Source: RHKX01 sp963823565 (lineage in GTDB: Bacteria; Actinomycetota; Thermoleophilia; Solirubrobacterales; 70-9). Taken from it: DNA of 64,000 bases. The stretch spans positions 62,001 to 126,000 of the forward strand of contig CAWGLR010000002.1 of the NCBI GenBank assembly GCA_963823565.1, given 5' to 3'. A model generated the notes under the pieces. That model had not been told where the DNA came from. It saw only the letters and a list, made by a program, of their open reading frames with translations, and did no database searches. Position numbers and translations under genes: made by a program. Shown piece after piece: positions 23,810 through 32,914 of the stretch. Position 1 is the first letter of the stretch. Each line of letters starts with the position of its first letter.

Positions 23810-25288
23810 ATGAGCGGCCGCTCGTGGGGCGGCCGGCCCGGCGATGCCGCCGGGGCCAGCCGCGGCCGGATCGTCCGCACCGCGGCCCTCCAGATCGGCG
23901 GCCGCGCCGGGAACATCGCGCTGGGCGTGGCCGCCGTCGCCCTGCTCGCCAGGGCTCTCGGGCCGGATGACTTCGGCGTCTGGTCCACGGCATTCGCGTT
24001 CGTCGGGATCTTCGGCTTCCTCACGGACTTCGGCCTGGTCAGGGTCGCAACGCAGCGGATGGCGGCCGACCCCGAGCACGAGGATCGCTGGCTCGGGGCG
24101 CTGATCGCCACCGTCGCGATCGCCTCACTCGGCGCCTTCGCGATCACCATCGCGGCGATTCCACTGCTCGCCGACGAGGACCACATCTTCGCCGTCACCG
24201 GGCTGCTGGCGCTGACGATCCTCAACTCGGCGCCGGGCGCGCTCCTGGCCGTCTTCGACTCGCGCGTGCGGGCCGGCGTTCGGATCGCGGTGATCACGGC
24301 GAACTCCGTCGCGTGGCTGGCGGCGATCTGCGTCCTCTACGTGACCGACGCCGGCGTCGTCTCCTTCGCGATCGCATTCGTCGTGATCTCGGCCCTCACC
24401 GCGGCGCTGGAGTGGGGAGTGACGAAGCGATTCGCGCGGATATCGATCCGCGCCGGGCGGAAGTTCTGGCGGCCGCTCGTCGTCCAGGCCCTGCCGCTCG
24501 GCCTGGCGGGAGTGCTCGTGACCGTCTACTACCGAATCGACAGCGTCATCGTCTTCAACATCAGCGGTCCCGACGAGGCCGGCGTCTACGGCGCCGCTTA
24601 CCGGTTCATCGACCCGATCCATTTCCTGCCGATGTCGATCATGGCCGCGGCCTTTCCGGTGATGTCGGCGCTCTACACCTCCGACCGCGACCGCCTGCGT
24701 CGGCTGGTCCAGCGCGCCGGCGAGTACCTGATCGTCGCCGCCATGGGCGCGCTCGCGGTGACGATCGTGCTCGCCGGGCCGGTCATCGAGGCGCTGCTCG
24801 GCTCCGGATACGAGCGCTCGGCGACCGTGCTCCCGATCCTCATGTTGGCCTTCGCGTTCATGTCGATCGGCTACCTCTCCGGCTCCCTGACGCCGATCGT
24901 CGGCAAGCAGTGGCGGCTCGTCTGGATCGCCGCCGGCGGTGCCGTCCTCAACGTCGTCCTCAACCTGATTCTCGTCCCGCCCTACGGCGCGGTCGGGGCG
25001 TCCTGGGCGACGGTGGCCACCGAACTGATCGTCAATGCATGGAGCCTGACGGTCGTGTTCGGGGCGCTCGGGTTCCGGCCGGGAATCTCGAAGCCGATCC
25101 GGATCATCGTCGCGGCGATCGCCCTGTGGGGCGCGACCGCCGCGATCGCGCTCCTTTCGCCCGCGATCGCGCTGGTCGCCGCCGGCCCGATCTATGCAGC
25201 CCTGCTCTTCGGCCTCCGAGCCGTCGACCCCGACGACGTCCGCGACCTCCTGCGCCGCCGCGAGGCCGCCGCCGAGGCACCGGCGTGA
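23810..25288 (+). CDS. Wzx-type lipid-linked oligosaccharide flippase
   Basis: 492-residue integral membrane protein of the MOP superfamily that moves the completed lipid-linked repeat across the membrane. About 12-14 hydrophobic helices; the family N-terminus (RALGPDDFGVWSTAFAFVG) and the charged helix YYRIDSVIVFNISGPDEAGV are clear. It lies among the glycosyltransferases and a Wzy polymerase, so a Wzx/Wzy-dependent pathway is supported. Its stop overlaps the next GTG as GTGA. Confidence 0.9.
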   Translation: MSGRSWGGRPGDAAGASRGRIVRTAALQIGGRAGNIALGVAAVALLARALGPDDFGVWSTAFAFVGIFGFLTDFGLVRVATQRMAADPEHEDRWLGALIATVAIASLGAFAITIAAIPLLADEDHIFAVTGLLALTILNSAPGALLAVFDSRVRAGVRIAVITANSVAWLAAICVLYVTDAGVVSFAIAFVVISALTAALEWGVTKRFARISIRAGRKFWRPLVVQALPLGLAGVLVTVYYRIDSVIVFNISGPDEAGVYGAAYRFIDPIHFLPMSIMAAAFPVMSALYTSDRDRLRRLVQRAGEYLIVAAMGALAVTIVLAGPVIEALLGSGYERSATVLPILMLAFAFMSIGYLSGSLTPIVGKQWRLVWIAAGGAVLNVVLNLILVPPYGAVGASWATVATELIVNAWSLTVVFGALGFRPGISKPIRIIVAAIALWGATAAIALLSPAIALVAAGPIYAALLFGLRAVDPDDVRDLLRRREAAAEAPA

Positions 25289-26520
25289 GGATCCTCGTCG
25301 TCAGCAACCTCTATCCGCCCGCCGTCGAGGGCGGATACGAACGCGAGTGCGCCGGTGCGGTCGCGCACCTCCGCGAGGGACACGAGGTCCTGGTCCTGAC
25401 CTCTGACCGCGGCCGCGCGGCGGCTGCCGACGCTCCCGGCGTCGAGCGGGCGCTGCCGCTGCTGACCCCGACGCCGGCGGGATCGCTCCGCGCGCCGCTC
25501 GCCTCGCTGCGCGCGGCCCGGGTCGTCGGAGACGCCGTCGCCGGCTTCGCGCCGGACCTCGTCTACCACTGGAACGGCTTCGGGGTGCCCGTCAGCGCGC
25601 TCGTGGCGGCAGGGCGCTCCGGCGTCCCGCTGGCGCTGCGGGTCTGCGAGCACTGGTTCGGTCACGTCTTCGAGACCGATCAGTTCGCGCGCGAGCTCCG
25701 GCCGGCCGCGCGGAGCCCGCTGCGGCGAGCCTGGGCCGCCGCCGTCAGGCCGCTGGACCGCCATCGGCTGCTCGGCCTCTCGGGCCTCGAGCCGTTCGCG
25801 GCGACGATCTCGTGGAACAGCGACTTCCTGCGGGAGGCCACGCCGGTGCCGGCCGCGGTGCGCCCGCTGCTCGAGGAGCGGATCTACCCCGCCCTGCCGC
25901 AGGGGGACCGGTTCGCCGGCGTCGAGCGCCGGCCCTCGGCAACGCCGACGATCGCGTTCGTCGGCCGGGTCAGTGAGGAGAAGGGCGTCCACGTCGCGAT
26001 CGAGGCGCTCTCGCTGCTGCGCGAGGAACACGGCCGGCCGGCGCGGCTGCTGGTCGCGGGACCGGTGGACCGGGCCACCGAGGACGCGATGGCGAGCCAG
26101 ATCGCCGGCCTCGGTCTCGGCGACGCGGTCGAGCTCCTCGGCCCGCTCGAGGGCACTGCGCTCGAGGAGCTCTACGCGAGCGCGCACGCGGTGCTCGTCC
26201 CGTCCGTCTGGGAGGAGCCGGCCGGGCTCGTCTGCGTCGAAGCGGCGCTGGCGCGCGCGCCGCTCGTCGCGTCGCGCGCCGGCGGGATCCCCGAGCTGAT
26301 CCGCGAGCCCGCCGAGGCGCTGCTGTTCGACCGCGGCGACGCGGCCGGAGCCGCGGCCAGGCTCGCCGAGACGCTGCGTGACCCGGCCGCCACCGAGGTG
26401 CGCGTGCGCCGCGCATTCGAGCGCGGCCGCGAGCTCTCCTTCGGGCCCTACGCGGCGGCGACCGACCGGTTCCTCGAGCGGACGCTCGCGGCCTTCGCCT
26501 CCTCCGGCTCCTCCTCCTGA
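25285..26520 (+). CDS. Glycosyltransferase, GT4 family
   Basis: 411 residues. N-terminal RILVVSNLYPPAVEGGYE is the classic GT4 loop; VGRVSEEKGVHVAIEAL (about residue 222) and PSVWEEPAGLVCVEA (E-x7-E, about 305) form the donor site. GTG at 25285 overlaps the flippase stop. Its last 73 bases overlap the convergent ligase gene. Donor and acceptor unknown. Confidence 0.9.
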   Translation: MRILVVSNLYPPAVEGGYERECAGAVAHLREGHEVLVLTSDRGRAAAADAPGVERALPLLTPTPAGSLRAPLASLRAARVVGDAVAGFAPDLVYHWNGFGVPVSALVAAGRSGVPLALRVCEHWFGHVFETDQFARELRPAARSPLRRAWAAAVRPLDRHRLLGLSGLEPFAATISWNSDFLREATPVPAAVRPLLEERIYPALPQGDRFAGVERRPSATPTIAFVGRVSEEKGVHVAIEALSLLREEHGRPARLLVAGPVDRATEDAMASQIAGLGLGDAVELLGPLEGTALEELYASAHAVLVPSVWEEPAGLVCVEAALARAPLVASRAGGIPELIREPAEALLFDRGDAAGAAARLAETLRDPAATEVRVRRAFERGRELSFGPYAAATDRFLERTLAAFASSGSSS

Positions 26521-27926
26521 GGGACCCGCGCGCGGCTCGCGCCCATCGCGAAGCCGACGCCGATCAGGAGGAAGACGAAGGACGTCACCTCGAGCTGCCA
26601 GAAGGGGAAGTCGACCATCGAGGAGATGACCACCGAGAACAGGGCGCCGATCGCGCCGATGGCGAAGCCGCCGACCTTCCGTCGCGTCGGGTCGTAGCGT
26701 CCCGACGCTCGCCAGAAGTGGCCCACCGCGCCACCGACCAGCCAGATCAGGCCGATCATCCCGAGCGGGCCGAGCGACAGGAATCCCTCGAGGAAGAGGT
26801 TGTGGGCGTGGGTCACGTTCTGGTCGACGTTCTCGGTCGAGGCGGTCCGCTTGAAGGTGTCGGCGAACGTGAGCGCGCCGATGCCGGTCAGCGGGTGGGC
26901 CTCGATCTGCGCGCCGGCGGCCGACCAGATCGCCTTGCGGCCGGGCTCGGCATCGGGCTCGAGCGCCTGGTTGAAGCGCTCGCTCAGCGCCGCCGTCTGG
27001 CTCGAGGGCGCCTCCGGCAGGGCGAACGCGACGACCACGGGCACCATCACGATGAAGACGAGCAGGCTCGCGGGGCGGCGCTTCGCGAGCAGCGCCGCGA
27101 CCAGCACCAAGCCCGCGAGGAGGCCGAGGATCGGGCCGCGCGAGAGGGTCGCGACGAGCCCGGCGACGCCGAGCGCGATCGGCACGAGCAGGTAGAGGCC
27201 CGACCTGCCGCGATAGGCGGCGATGCCGCCGAAGAGCACGAGGTTGGCGCAGAGGTAGGCCCCCATGATGTTCGGGTGGTAGAAGAGCCCGTTGACGCGC
27301 TCGTCGCCGAAGATCGGGCTGAACGGGCCCGGGGCGACGCCCGCGACCTGGGCGAGCGCGATGACGCCGAGGCCGCAGAGCGCGAGGGCGAGCACGTTCG
27401 TCAGCGCGCCGATGTCGCGCTCGGGATCGATGACGGACGCGGCGATGATCGCCACGAGCATCGGGATACCGAGCCCGAAGAAGAGCCTCGCCAGCGACCC
27501 GCCGGGCTCGGGGCCGGCGAGGGCGGCGATGACGCCGCCGAGCAGCATCACCAGCATCGGCGGCAGCAGGCCCCGGGGCAGGCGGACCTTGCCGTAGCTC
27601 AGCTGGACCGCCGCCAGGATGCCGACGAGCGGGATCAGCACGTAGGTCGTGTGCAGGTCGAAGCCCTCGAAGAGCGCCTGGCTGCGGAACGGGAAGGCGA
27701 GCGCGAATGCGAGCAGCAGGAACGCGATCCGCAGGCCGGTCATCGCGAGGATGCCGAGCGCGAGCACGAGCAGGAAGATCGGCAGGACGGTGATCAGCCC
27801 GTACTGGACGAGCGCCCACGAGATCGCGACGCCGGCGATCGCGACGAGCGGCAGCAGGACGAGGACCAGCAGGACGTCCCGTTGCGGGACCGTGAGGCGG
27901 GTGCTGCGGGCGCCGGCGCCGCTCAA
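26448..27926 (-). CDS. O-antigen ligase/Wzy-like polymerase
   Basis: 492-residue protein with about 11-12 hydrophobic helices. The large periplasmic-type loop with family motifs GLFYHPNIMGAY, SRGPILGLLAG and HAHNLFLEGFLSLGPLGM is present. It should polymerise lipid-linked repeats or ligate chains. I choose TTG at 27926 because an upstream 12-codon frame ends with TGA overlapping it as TTGA, and AAAGAGAG precedes it; ATG at 27995 would add 23 residues that span the -10 box. The C-terminal about 25 residues are acidic then basic. Confidence 0.85.
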   Translation of the reverse strand: MSGAGARSTRLTVPQRDVLLVLVLLPLVAIAGVAISWALVQYGLITVLPIFLLVLALGILAMTGLRIAFLLLAFALAFPFRSQALFEGFDLHTTYVLIPLVGILAAVQLSYGKVRLPRGLLPPMLVMLLGGVIAALAGPEPGGSLARLFFGLGIPMLVAIIAASVIDPERDIGALTNVLALALCGLGVIALAQVAGVAPGPFSPIFGDERVNGLFYHPNIMGAYLCANLVLFGGIAAYRGRSGLYLLVPIALGVAGLVATLSRGPILGLLAGLVLVAALLAKRRPASLLVFIVMVPVVVAFALPEAPSSQTAALSERFNQALEPDAEPGRKAIWSAAGAQIEAHPLTGIGALTFADTFKRTASTENVDQNVTHAHNLFLEGFLSLGPLGMIGLIWLVGGAVGHFWRASGRYDPTRRKVGGFAIGAIGALFSVVISSMVDFPFWQLEVTSFVFLLIGVGFAMGASRARVPQEEEPEEAKAASVRSRNRSVAAA

Positions 27927-27979
27927 CGGGCGCTCTCTTTCATCTTGAAGTGGCCTTCCATGGCTGCCGATGAAGCGTA
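27923..27979 (-). promoter_or_regulatory. Promoter and leader peptide of the Wzy-like gene
   Basis: TACGCT (27979-27974, minus strand) is a -10 candidate. Twelve bases downstream ATG at 27961 opens the frame MEGHFKMKESAR, whose TGA overlaps the TTG of the polymerase gene as TTGA. Same arrangement as before nfo. Confidence 0.35.
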
Positions 27980-28023
27980 GGCATGCGTTCCGCAAGCCGC
28001 ACTACATGCGCGATTTCCTGGGA

Positions 28024-28051
28024 CAACCCCGCCAATCGGGGTTGCTACCGT
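28024..28051 (+). promoter_or_regulatory. BY-kinase promoter with 8-bp inverted repeat
   Basis: CAACCCCG (28024-28031) and CGGGGTTG (28037-28044) form a perfect inverted repeat with a 5-base centre. It is directly upstream of TACCGT (28046-28051), a -10 candidate; an operator in the spacer is plausible. GGAAGGA at 28067-28073 is the ribosome-binding site of the GTG at 28080. Confidence 0.4.
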
Positions 28052-28079
28052 CGCCAGGTGTCCACCGGAAGGACCATTC

Positions 28080-30011
28080 GTGAGCCCGCCTGTGGCTGAG
28101 CACGGACGCGAGGACTCGTCTTCGACGGTCCGCTTCATCAACGCGCTTCGCGATCGCTGGTGGGTCATCGTCCTCTGCGGCCTCATCTGCGCGAGCGCCG
28201 CCGTCGCCTACTCGCTGACCCAGACCAAGGTCTACACCGCCTCGGCCAGCCTGCTGTTCCGGAACGTTCAACTCGGTGACACCCTGTTCGATTCGCAGCT
28301 CTTCACCCCTTCCACCGACCCGACGCGGGACGCTGCGACCAACATCGAGCTCCTGACCTCGCTGAAGGTCGCGCGGCGGGTCAAGAGCGAGCTCAAGCTC
28401 GACACGCCGCCCGAGACCCTGCTCGGGAACCTCTCCGTCGAGGAGAACGACAACTCCGACGTCGTCGGCGTGAACTACGTCGACGAGTCGCCGCGCGCGG
28501 CCGCCCGGATCGCGACCGCCTTCGCCGAGCAGTACGTGGTCGTCCGCCGCGAGGCCGACCGCGAGGTGGTCCGCGACGCTCAGGACCTGATCCGCCAGCG
28601 CCTCGACGCGCTGCCCGCGGGGGCCACGGCGGAGCGCGCCTCGCTGACCAGCGTGCTCGAGCAGCTGACGACCCTGGAGGCGATCCAGACCGGCAACGCC
28701 GAGGTCGTCGACGTCGCCTCGGTCCCGACCGACCCCTCGGCGCCGGCGCCGAAGCAGAACGCCGCGCTGGGGCTCGTCCTCGGCCTCGCGCTCGGCGCCG
28801 CGCTCGCCTTCGCCCTCGACTTCCTCGACCGGCGGGTTCGCTCGACCGGCGACTTCGAGGAGGGCTACGGCCTGCCGATCCTCACGCGCGTCCCGCACAA
28901 GGCGTTCGCGGGTTACGACCCGAAGCGCCAGACGGCCGCGTCGTTCGAGCCCTACCGGATGCTCCGCAACGCGCTCGGCGCCCTGCGCCGCGAGGGCAAC
29001 CCCCTGCGCGTCCTGCTCATCACCAGCGCCGTCCCCGGCGAGGGCAAGACGCTGGTCAGCGTCAACCTCGCCCGCGCGGTCGCCCTCACCGGCCGCGACG
29101 CCGCGGTCGTCGAGACCGACATGCGCGACCCCGACCTCGGCAAGCACTTCCCGATCGAGCCGTGGGCGGCCGAGCTGACCACGACCCTGGTCGAGGGCAC
29201 CGACGAGGGCTCGCTCCAGCGCGTCTCCCCCGGTCGCTGGTCCGACGGCCCCGAGCTGCCGACCGGCGACATCGTCCTGCTCCCCGCCGGCACGCCCCCG
29301 CCCAACGCCTCCGAGATGATGAGCGGACCGGCGATGAGCGGCCTGCTCGAGTGGCTGAGCGAGATGAACGACCTCGTCATCCTCGACGCCGCCCCCCTGC
29401 TTCCGGTCGCCGACACGCACGCGCTGCTCGACCAGGTGCCGATCGACGGCTGCATCATCGTCGCCCGCGCCGAGAGCACGACCCGCGACCAGGTCGCCCG
29501 CACCCGGGCCATCATCGAGCAGCACCACGGCCTCGACGTCCTCGGCGTCGTCGTCACCGACGCCCATGACGCCCACGGCGTCGGCTACGGCTTCTACGGC
29601 CTCGACCAGGAGCTGATCGCCGACGACCACGACGTCGCCGGCGAGGCCGACGAGGAGGAGCCCGCCGAAGGGCCGACGGTCGTCGAGCCCGCGCCGCAGG
29701 GGCCCCCCGCGGCCGCACCCCCGCAGATGCCGCCTCCGGTCGCGCAGCCGCCGCAGGCACCGCCGCCGGCTCCGATGCCGCCGCCGCAGGCGCCCGCTCC
29801 GGCCCAGCCGTCGCCGCAGGCGCCGCCCCCCGCGTATCCCGCGCCGCCGGCGCCGGGCGGCTACCCCGCCCCGGCGGCCCCGCCCGCCTACGGCCGGCAG
29901 CCGCCCCCGAACGCCTACCCCGCTCCCGCGGTCCCGGCGCACGGCCAGCCCTGGCCCGGCAACGGCCAGCCCGCCGCCCCGTACCAGGGCGCGCCGCCGC
30001 AGCAGCGGTAG
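28080..30011 (+). CDS. Wzz/BY-kinase chain-length regulator with Pro/Tyr tail
   Basis: 643 residues. Wzz-type part: a membrane helix near residue 27-45, an extracellular coiled region, a second helix near 222-242. Cytoplasmic tyrosine-kinase part: Walker A SAVPGEGKT (about 317), Walker A' VVETDMRDPD (about 343) and Walker B LVILDAAPLL (about 438). It controls polysaccharide chain length through autophosphorylation in related systems. Instead of a compact tyrosine cluster, it ends in about 115 residues of Pro/Ala/Gln with five spaced tyrosines (PAYP, GGYP, PAYG). No membrane-only Wzz partner is seen. Confidence 0.9.
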   Translation: MSPPVAEHGREDSSSTVRFINALRDRWWVIVLCGLICASAAVAYSLTQTKVYTASASLLFRNVQLGDTLFDSQLFTPSTDPTRDAATNIELLTSLKVARRVKSELKLDTPPETLLGNLSVEENDNSDVVGVNYVDESPRAAARIATAFAEQYVVVRREADREVVRDAQDLIRQRLDALPAGATAERASLTSVLEQLTTLEAIQTGNAEVVDVASVPTDPSAPAPKQNAALGLVLGLALGAALAFALDFLDRRVRSTGDFEEGYGLPILTRVPHKAFAGYDPKRQTAASFEPYRMLRNALGALRREGNPLRVLLITSAVPGEGKTLVSVNLARAVALTGRDAAVVETDMRDPDLGKHFPIEPWAAELTTTLVEGTDEGSLQRVSPGRWSDGPELPTGDIVLLPAGTPPPNASEMMSGPAMSGLLEWLSEMNDLVILDAAPLLPVADTHALLDQVPIDGCIIVARAESTTRDQVARTRAIIEQHHGLDVLGVVVTDAHDAHGVGYGFYGLDQELIADDHDVAGEADEEEPAEGPTVVEPAPQGPPAAAPPQMPPPVAQPPQAPPPAPMPPPQAPAPAQPSPQAPPPAYPAPPAPGGYPAPAAPPAYGRQPPPNAYPAPAVPAHGQPWPGNGQPAAPYQGAPPQQR

Positions 30012-30207
30012 GCCCGGCCCCCGCCGGCGTCCGGTCGCGAAGGCGGCCGGTGATGGCCCGCTCGCAGAAGGCGTCCCATTGTGGGAGGGAATCCGCGAAT
30101 CAGGCCTTCGCCACGCCAACCTCAGCGACCGCCGGGGTCTATCAGTCCGGGATACCGGACAAATCGACCCCCGCGCCCGGAGCCGTCCGGTGGGAGCCGT
30201 CGCTGCG
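30012..30207. terminator. Intergenic region with hairpin between convergent genes
   Basis: 196 bases without a gene. GTCCGG-GATA-CCGGAC (30145-30160) is a perfect 6-bp hairpin with a four-base loop, and a weaker TCCCA/TGGGA pair lies at 30074-30086. Either could terminate the convergent kinase and hydrolase genes; neither has a U-tract. Confidence 0.35.
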
Positions 30208-31569
30208 CTAGCCCGCGGTGACTTGCTGGACTACCCGGTAGGCGGGCTTCTTGGAGCCGTCGCGGCGGGTGAGGCCGAAGAAGTTCTCCTTGTCGGACTG
30301 GTCGCTGCCGAGATCGTTGAGGTGGTAGACGAAGACGGCGTCGACGTAGGAGCTCCACTCGGTGGTGACCTGCTGGAAGAAGCGAGCGAGGTAGTCGGCC
30401 TGCTGGCGCTCGGTGACGCAGTTGGGGTCGCCGGTGCAGGTCGACCAGCCCATCTCGGTGACCCAGAAGTGCTTGTCGCCGTCGCCGTGGGAGACGAACT
30501 CGCGGCGGATCTGCTCGATGCGCGGGGTCTCCCAGCGGGCGAGGTAGCTGCCGGGGTGCCAATCGTCGGGATCGTCGACGGCGTAGGGATGCACGGCGAC
30601 GGCATCGAAGTAGTTGCCGAGGTCCGGGACGGCCTTGTACATCGGGTCGATCCAGGAGTGCCACTCGCTCCAGTCGTCGGTGGCGCTGATGTCGGCGGCC
30701 AGGATGTACTTGGCGGCGGGGTTCGCGGCGTGTCCGGCGCGGGCGGAGGCGCGGACGAGCCGGGCGTACTTGGCCGGGTCGGCGTCGCCGGCGGAGAAGA
30801 CGCCGAGGAAGGGCTCGTTCCAGATCTCGAAGTACTCGGGGGCCAGCGAGGAGTCGAGCTCGGGGTGCAGCTGCCAGAACGTGCCGCCGGGGCCGTAGCG
30901 ATCGACGACCTTGCCGACGTATTGCGCGTAGTCGGCGGGGTCGGAGGGGATGGTGTCCCAGGTCCGGCCGGCCCACGAGGGGGTTTCCATCAGCAGCGGT
31001 AGGACGTGCATCCCGCGGCTCGCGGACTCGGTCAGGACGCGGTCGTAGCGGCTCCAGTCCCACTGGTTCTGCCGCGGCTCGATCTCGCTCCAGGAGAAGG
31101 ACTCGCGGAGCCAGTCGGCGCCCGTGGCGGCGACCTGGTCCTGTGCCCAGCCCGTGTCGGGGCCCCAGGCCTGCGTGTTGGCGATCATGCCGACGTGAAG
31201 GTCCTGCGGCACCGGATCGACCGCCGCCGGCTTCGGCGGGGCGATCACGACGGTCAGGCTGCCGTGGCTGATCATCCCGGAGCTCCTGACGCGGAGCCGG
31301 CCGTTGCGCTCGGCGCGGCGACGGACGGCGGCCGGAGCGACGCGCTTCTTGACCATGCGGTTCCTGCCGGCCATCTTCACCCAGGCCCGGTCGATCCGCT
31401 TCGACCGCAGGCTGCGGACGTTGAAGACGAGCGCCTTGTCGGTGGCGCGGATCGGCTTGACCTTCTTGACCGACGCCGGGGCCGGCGCGGCCAGGATCAT
31501 CAGCAGCGCAAACAGCAGCGCCGCTGCCGCTGCCGCTCCCGCGATCCCGATCCGAGTCGTCCTCTGCAT
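30208..31569 (-). CDS. Secreted clan-A glycoside hydrolase (GH39/GH5-like)
   Basis: 453 residues. A basic start and hydrophobic stretch (AAAAAALLFALLMILAAPAPA) form a signal peptide; residues about 35-110 are a basic beta-rich linker. The TIM-barrel domain begins LHVGMIANTQAWGPD. Acid/base Glu is in FEIWNEPF and the nucleophile Glu in FWVTEMGWSTC. PslG-like hydrolases in exopolysaccharide loci trim or release the polymer, so this may act on the product of the locus; that is inference. A shorter paralog is at 62360. Confidence 0.85.
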   Translation of the reverse strand: MQRTTRIGIAGAAAAAALLFALLMILAAPAPASVKKVKPIRATDKALVFNVRSLRSKRIDRAWVKMAGRNRMVKKRVAPAAVRRRAERNGRLRVRSSGMISHGSLTVVIAPPKPAAVDPVPQDLHVGMIANTQAWGPDTGWAQDQVAATGADWLRESFSWSEIEPRQNQWDWSRYDRVLTESASRGMHVLPLLMETPSWAGRTWDTIPSDPADYAQYVGKVVDRYGPGGTFWQLHPELDSSLAPEYFEIWNEPFLGVFSAGDADPAKYARLVRASARAGHAANPAAKYILAADISATDDWSEWHSWIDPMYKAVPDLGNYFDAVAVHPYAVDDPDDWHPGSYLARWETPRIEQIRREFVSHGDGDKHFWVTEMGWSTCTGDPNCVTERQQADYLARFFQQVTTEWSSYVDAVFVYHLNDLGSDQSDKENFFGLTRRDGSKKPAYRVVQQVTAG

Positions 31570-31659
31570 GCCCCCCTCATCGGGCGATGCAAGGATTCGT
31601 TCGCATTACGGCGCCCCCGCGTGGACGCATGTCCAAGGCCCTGTCCGGAAAGCCGCTGC

Positions 31660-32820
31660 TCAATCGGTCGATTGAGCGAGACTCATCCGGTCGGCGGTGT
31701 CGGCGATCAGCCGGCCGAATTCCTCCCGGAACGTCTCCGGGGTGAAGTTGCGGGCGTTGGCCCGGAGGTCGCGATCGTCGAGCTCCGCCGCCTCGAATCG
31801 ACGGATCCCCTCGCAGACGCCCTCGACGTCCTGCTCGGCGAACAGGACCCCGGTCACCCCGTCCGCGACCGAGTCGCGGACGCCGCCCTTGCCGTAGGCG
31901 ATCACCGGGACGCCGGCCGCCTGCGCTTCGACCGGGACGATGCCGAAGTCCTCCTCGCCCGGGAAGAGCAGCGCGCGGGCGCCGCCGAGGATGCCGGGCA
32001 GCTCGTCGTCCTCGACCCAGCCGAGGAACTCGATGTCGGGGCTGCCGCCGGCCTCCTCGCGGGCGCGGTCGAGCCCGCGCCCCTCGCCGATGACCTTCAG
32101 CTTCCTGCCGAGCTTGCGGCACGCCGCTACCGCCAGGTCGACCCGCTTGTACGGCACGACCCGCCCGAGCGCCAGGTAGTAGTCGCCGGGATCGTGCTCG
32201 ACCGCGAGCAGCGGCTCGACCTCGACCGGCGGATGGACGACGGTGGCCTCGCGGCGCCAGTACTTCTCGATCCGGGCGGCGACGAAGCTCGAGTTCGCCG
32301 CGTAGGCGTCCGGGCGCGAGGAGGCGAGGAGGTCCTGGCGGCGCAGCCGCCCGAGCAGCATCTGCGCGGCCGCGCGGCCGACGGGCCCCACCCGCTCCCC
32401 CTTCAGGAACTCGGGCTCCCACGCGTATCGCATCGGCGTGTGGCAGTAACAGACGTGCGGGGTCGCCGGGCGCGTGAGGACGTTCTTCGCGCAGGCGTGG
32501 TTGCTCGAGACGACGAGGTCGAACTCGGAGAGGTCGAACGACTCGAACGCCGAGTTCATCAGCATCAGCAAGGCCGGATAGTGCTTGCGCGCACCGGGGA
32601 TCCGGTCGAGGGCCGACGCGTGGACGGGCCGGCTCGTGATCTCCTCCGGCCACGGCGCCGGGTCGTAGACGGTCGTGAAGATCTCCGCCTGCGGGAACAG
32701 GCGGAGGATCTCGAGCACGACCTTCTCGGAGCCGCCCGGGACCGTCAGCCACTCGTGCGCGATCGCGACGCGCTCGAAGCGGCCAAGCCGCGCCTGGAGG
32801 TCCTCCTCGGTCGCGCTCAC
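31660..32820 (-). CDS. Glycosyltransferase, GT4 family (mannosyltransferase-like)
   Basis: 386 residues. AIAHEWLTVPGGSEKVVLEI at the start, VSSNHACAKNV, CYCHTPMRYAWEPEF and the donor region ALGRVVPYKRVDLAV, FPGEEDFGIVPVEAQAAG and YGKGGVRDSV are typical of WbaZ-like transferases. These often use GDP-mannose; the actual donor is not shown by sequence. It lies between the secreted hydrolase and the LPFTG gene on the same strand. Confidence 0.88.
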   Translation of the reverse strand: MSATEEDLQARLGRFERVAIAHEWLTVPGGSEKVVLEILRLFPQAEIFTTVYDPAPWPEEITSRPVHASALDRIPGARKHYPALLMLMNSAFESFDLSEFDLVVSSNHACAKNVLTRPATPHVCYCHTPMRYAWEPEFLKGERVGPVGRAAAQMLLGRLRRQDLLASSRPDAYAANSSFVAARIEKYWRREATVVHPPVEVEPLLAVEHDPGDYYLALGRVVPYKRVDLAVAACRKLGRKLKVIGEGRGLDRAREEAGGSPDIEFLGWVEDDELPGILGGARALLFPGEEDFGIVPVEAQAAGVPVIAYGKGGVRDSVADGVTGVLFAEQDVEGVCEGIRRFEAAELDDRDLRANARNFTPETFREEFGRLIADTADRMSLAQSTD

Positions 32821-32871
32821 GGAGGGCTCAGGCTACCCGCGCCCTCGGCGGGCGCAGGGTGTGCGGGCGCT

Positions 32872-32892
32872 GACCCGGCCATGGGCCGGGCC
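32872..32892 (-). terminator. Strong hairpin downstream of LPFTG gene
   Basis: CCCGGCC (32874-32880) and GGCCGGG (32884-32890) pair around a three-base loop, extended by two more pairs (one G-T). It lies 22 bases after the LPFTG stop. No U-tract. Confidence 0.4.
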
Positions 32893-32914
32893 AAGGTCCG
32901 CGATCGCTCTGGCG

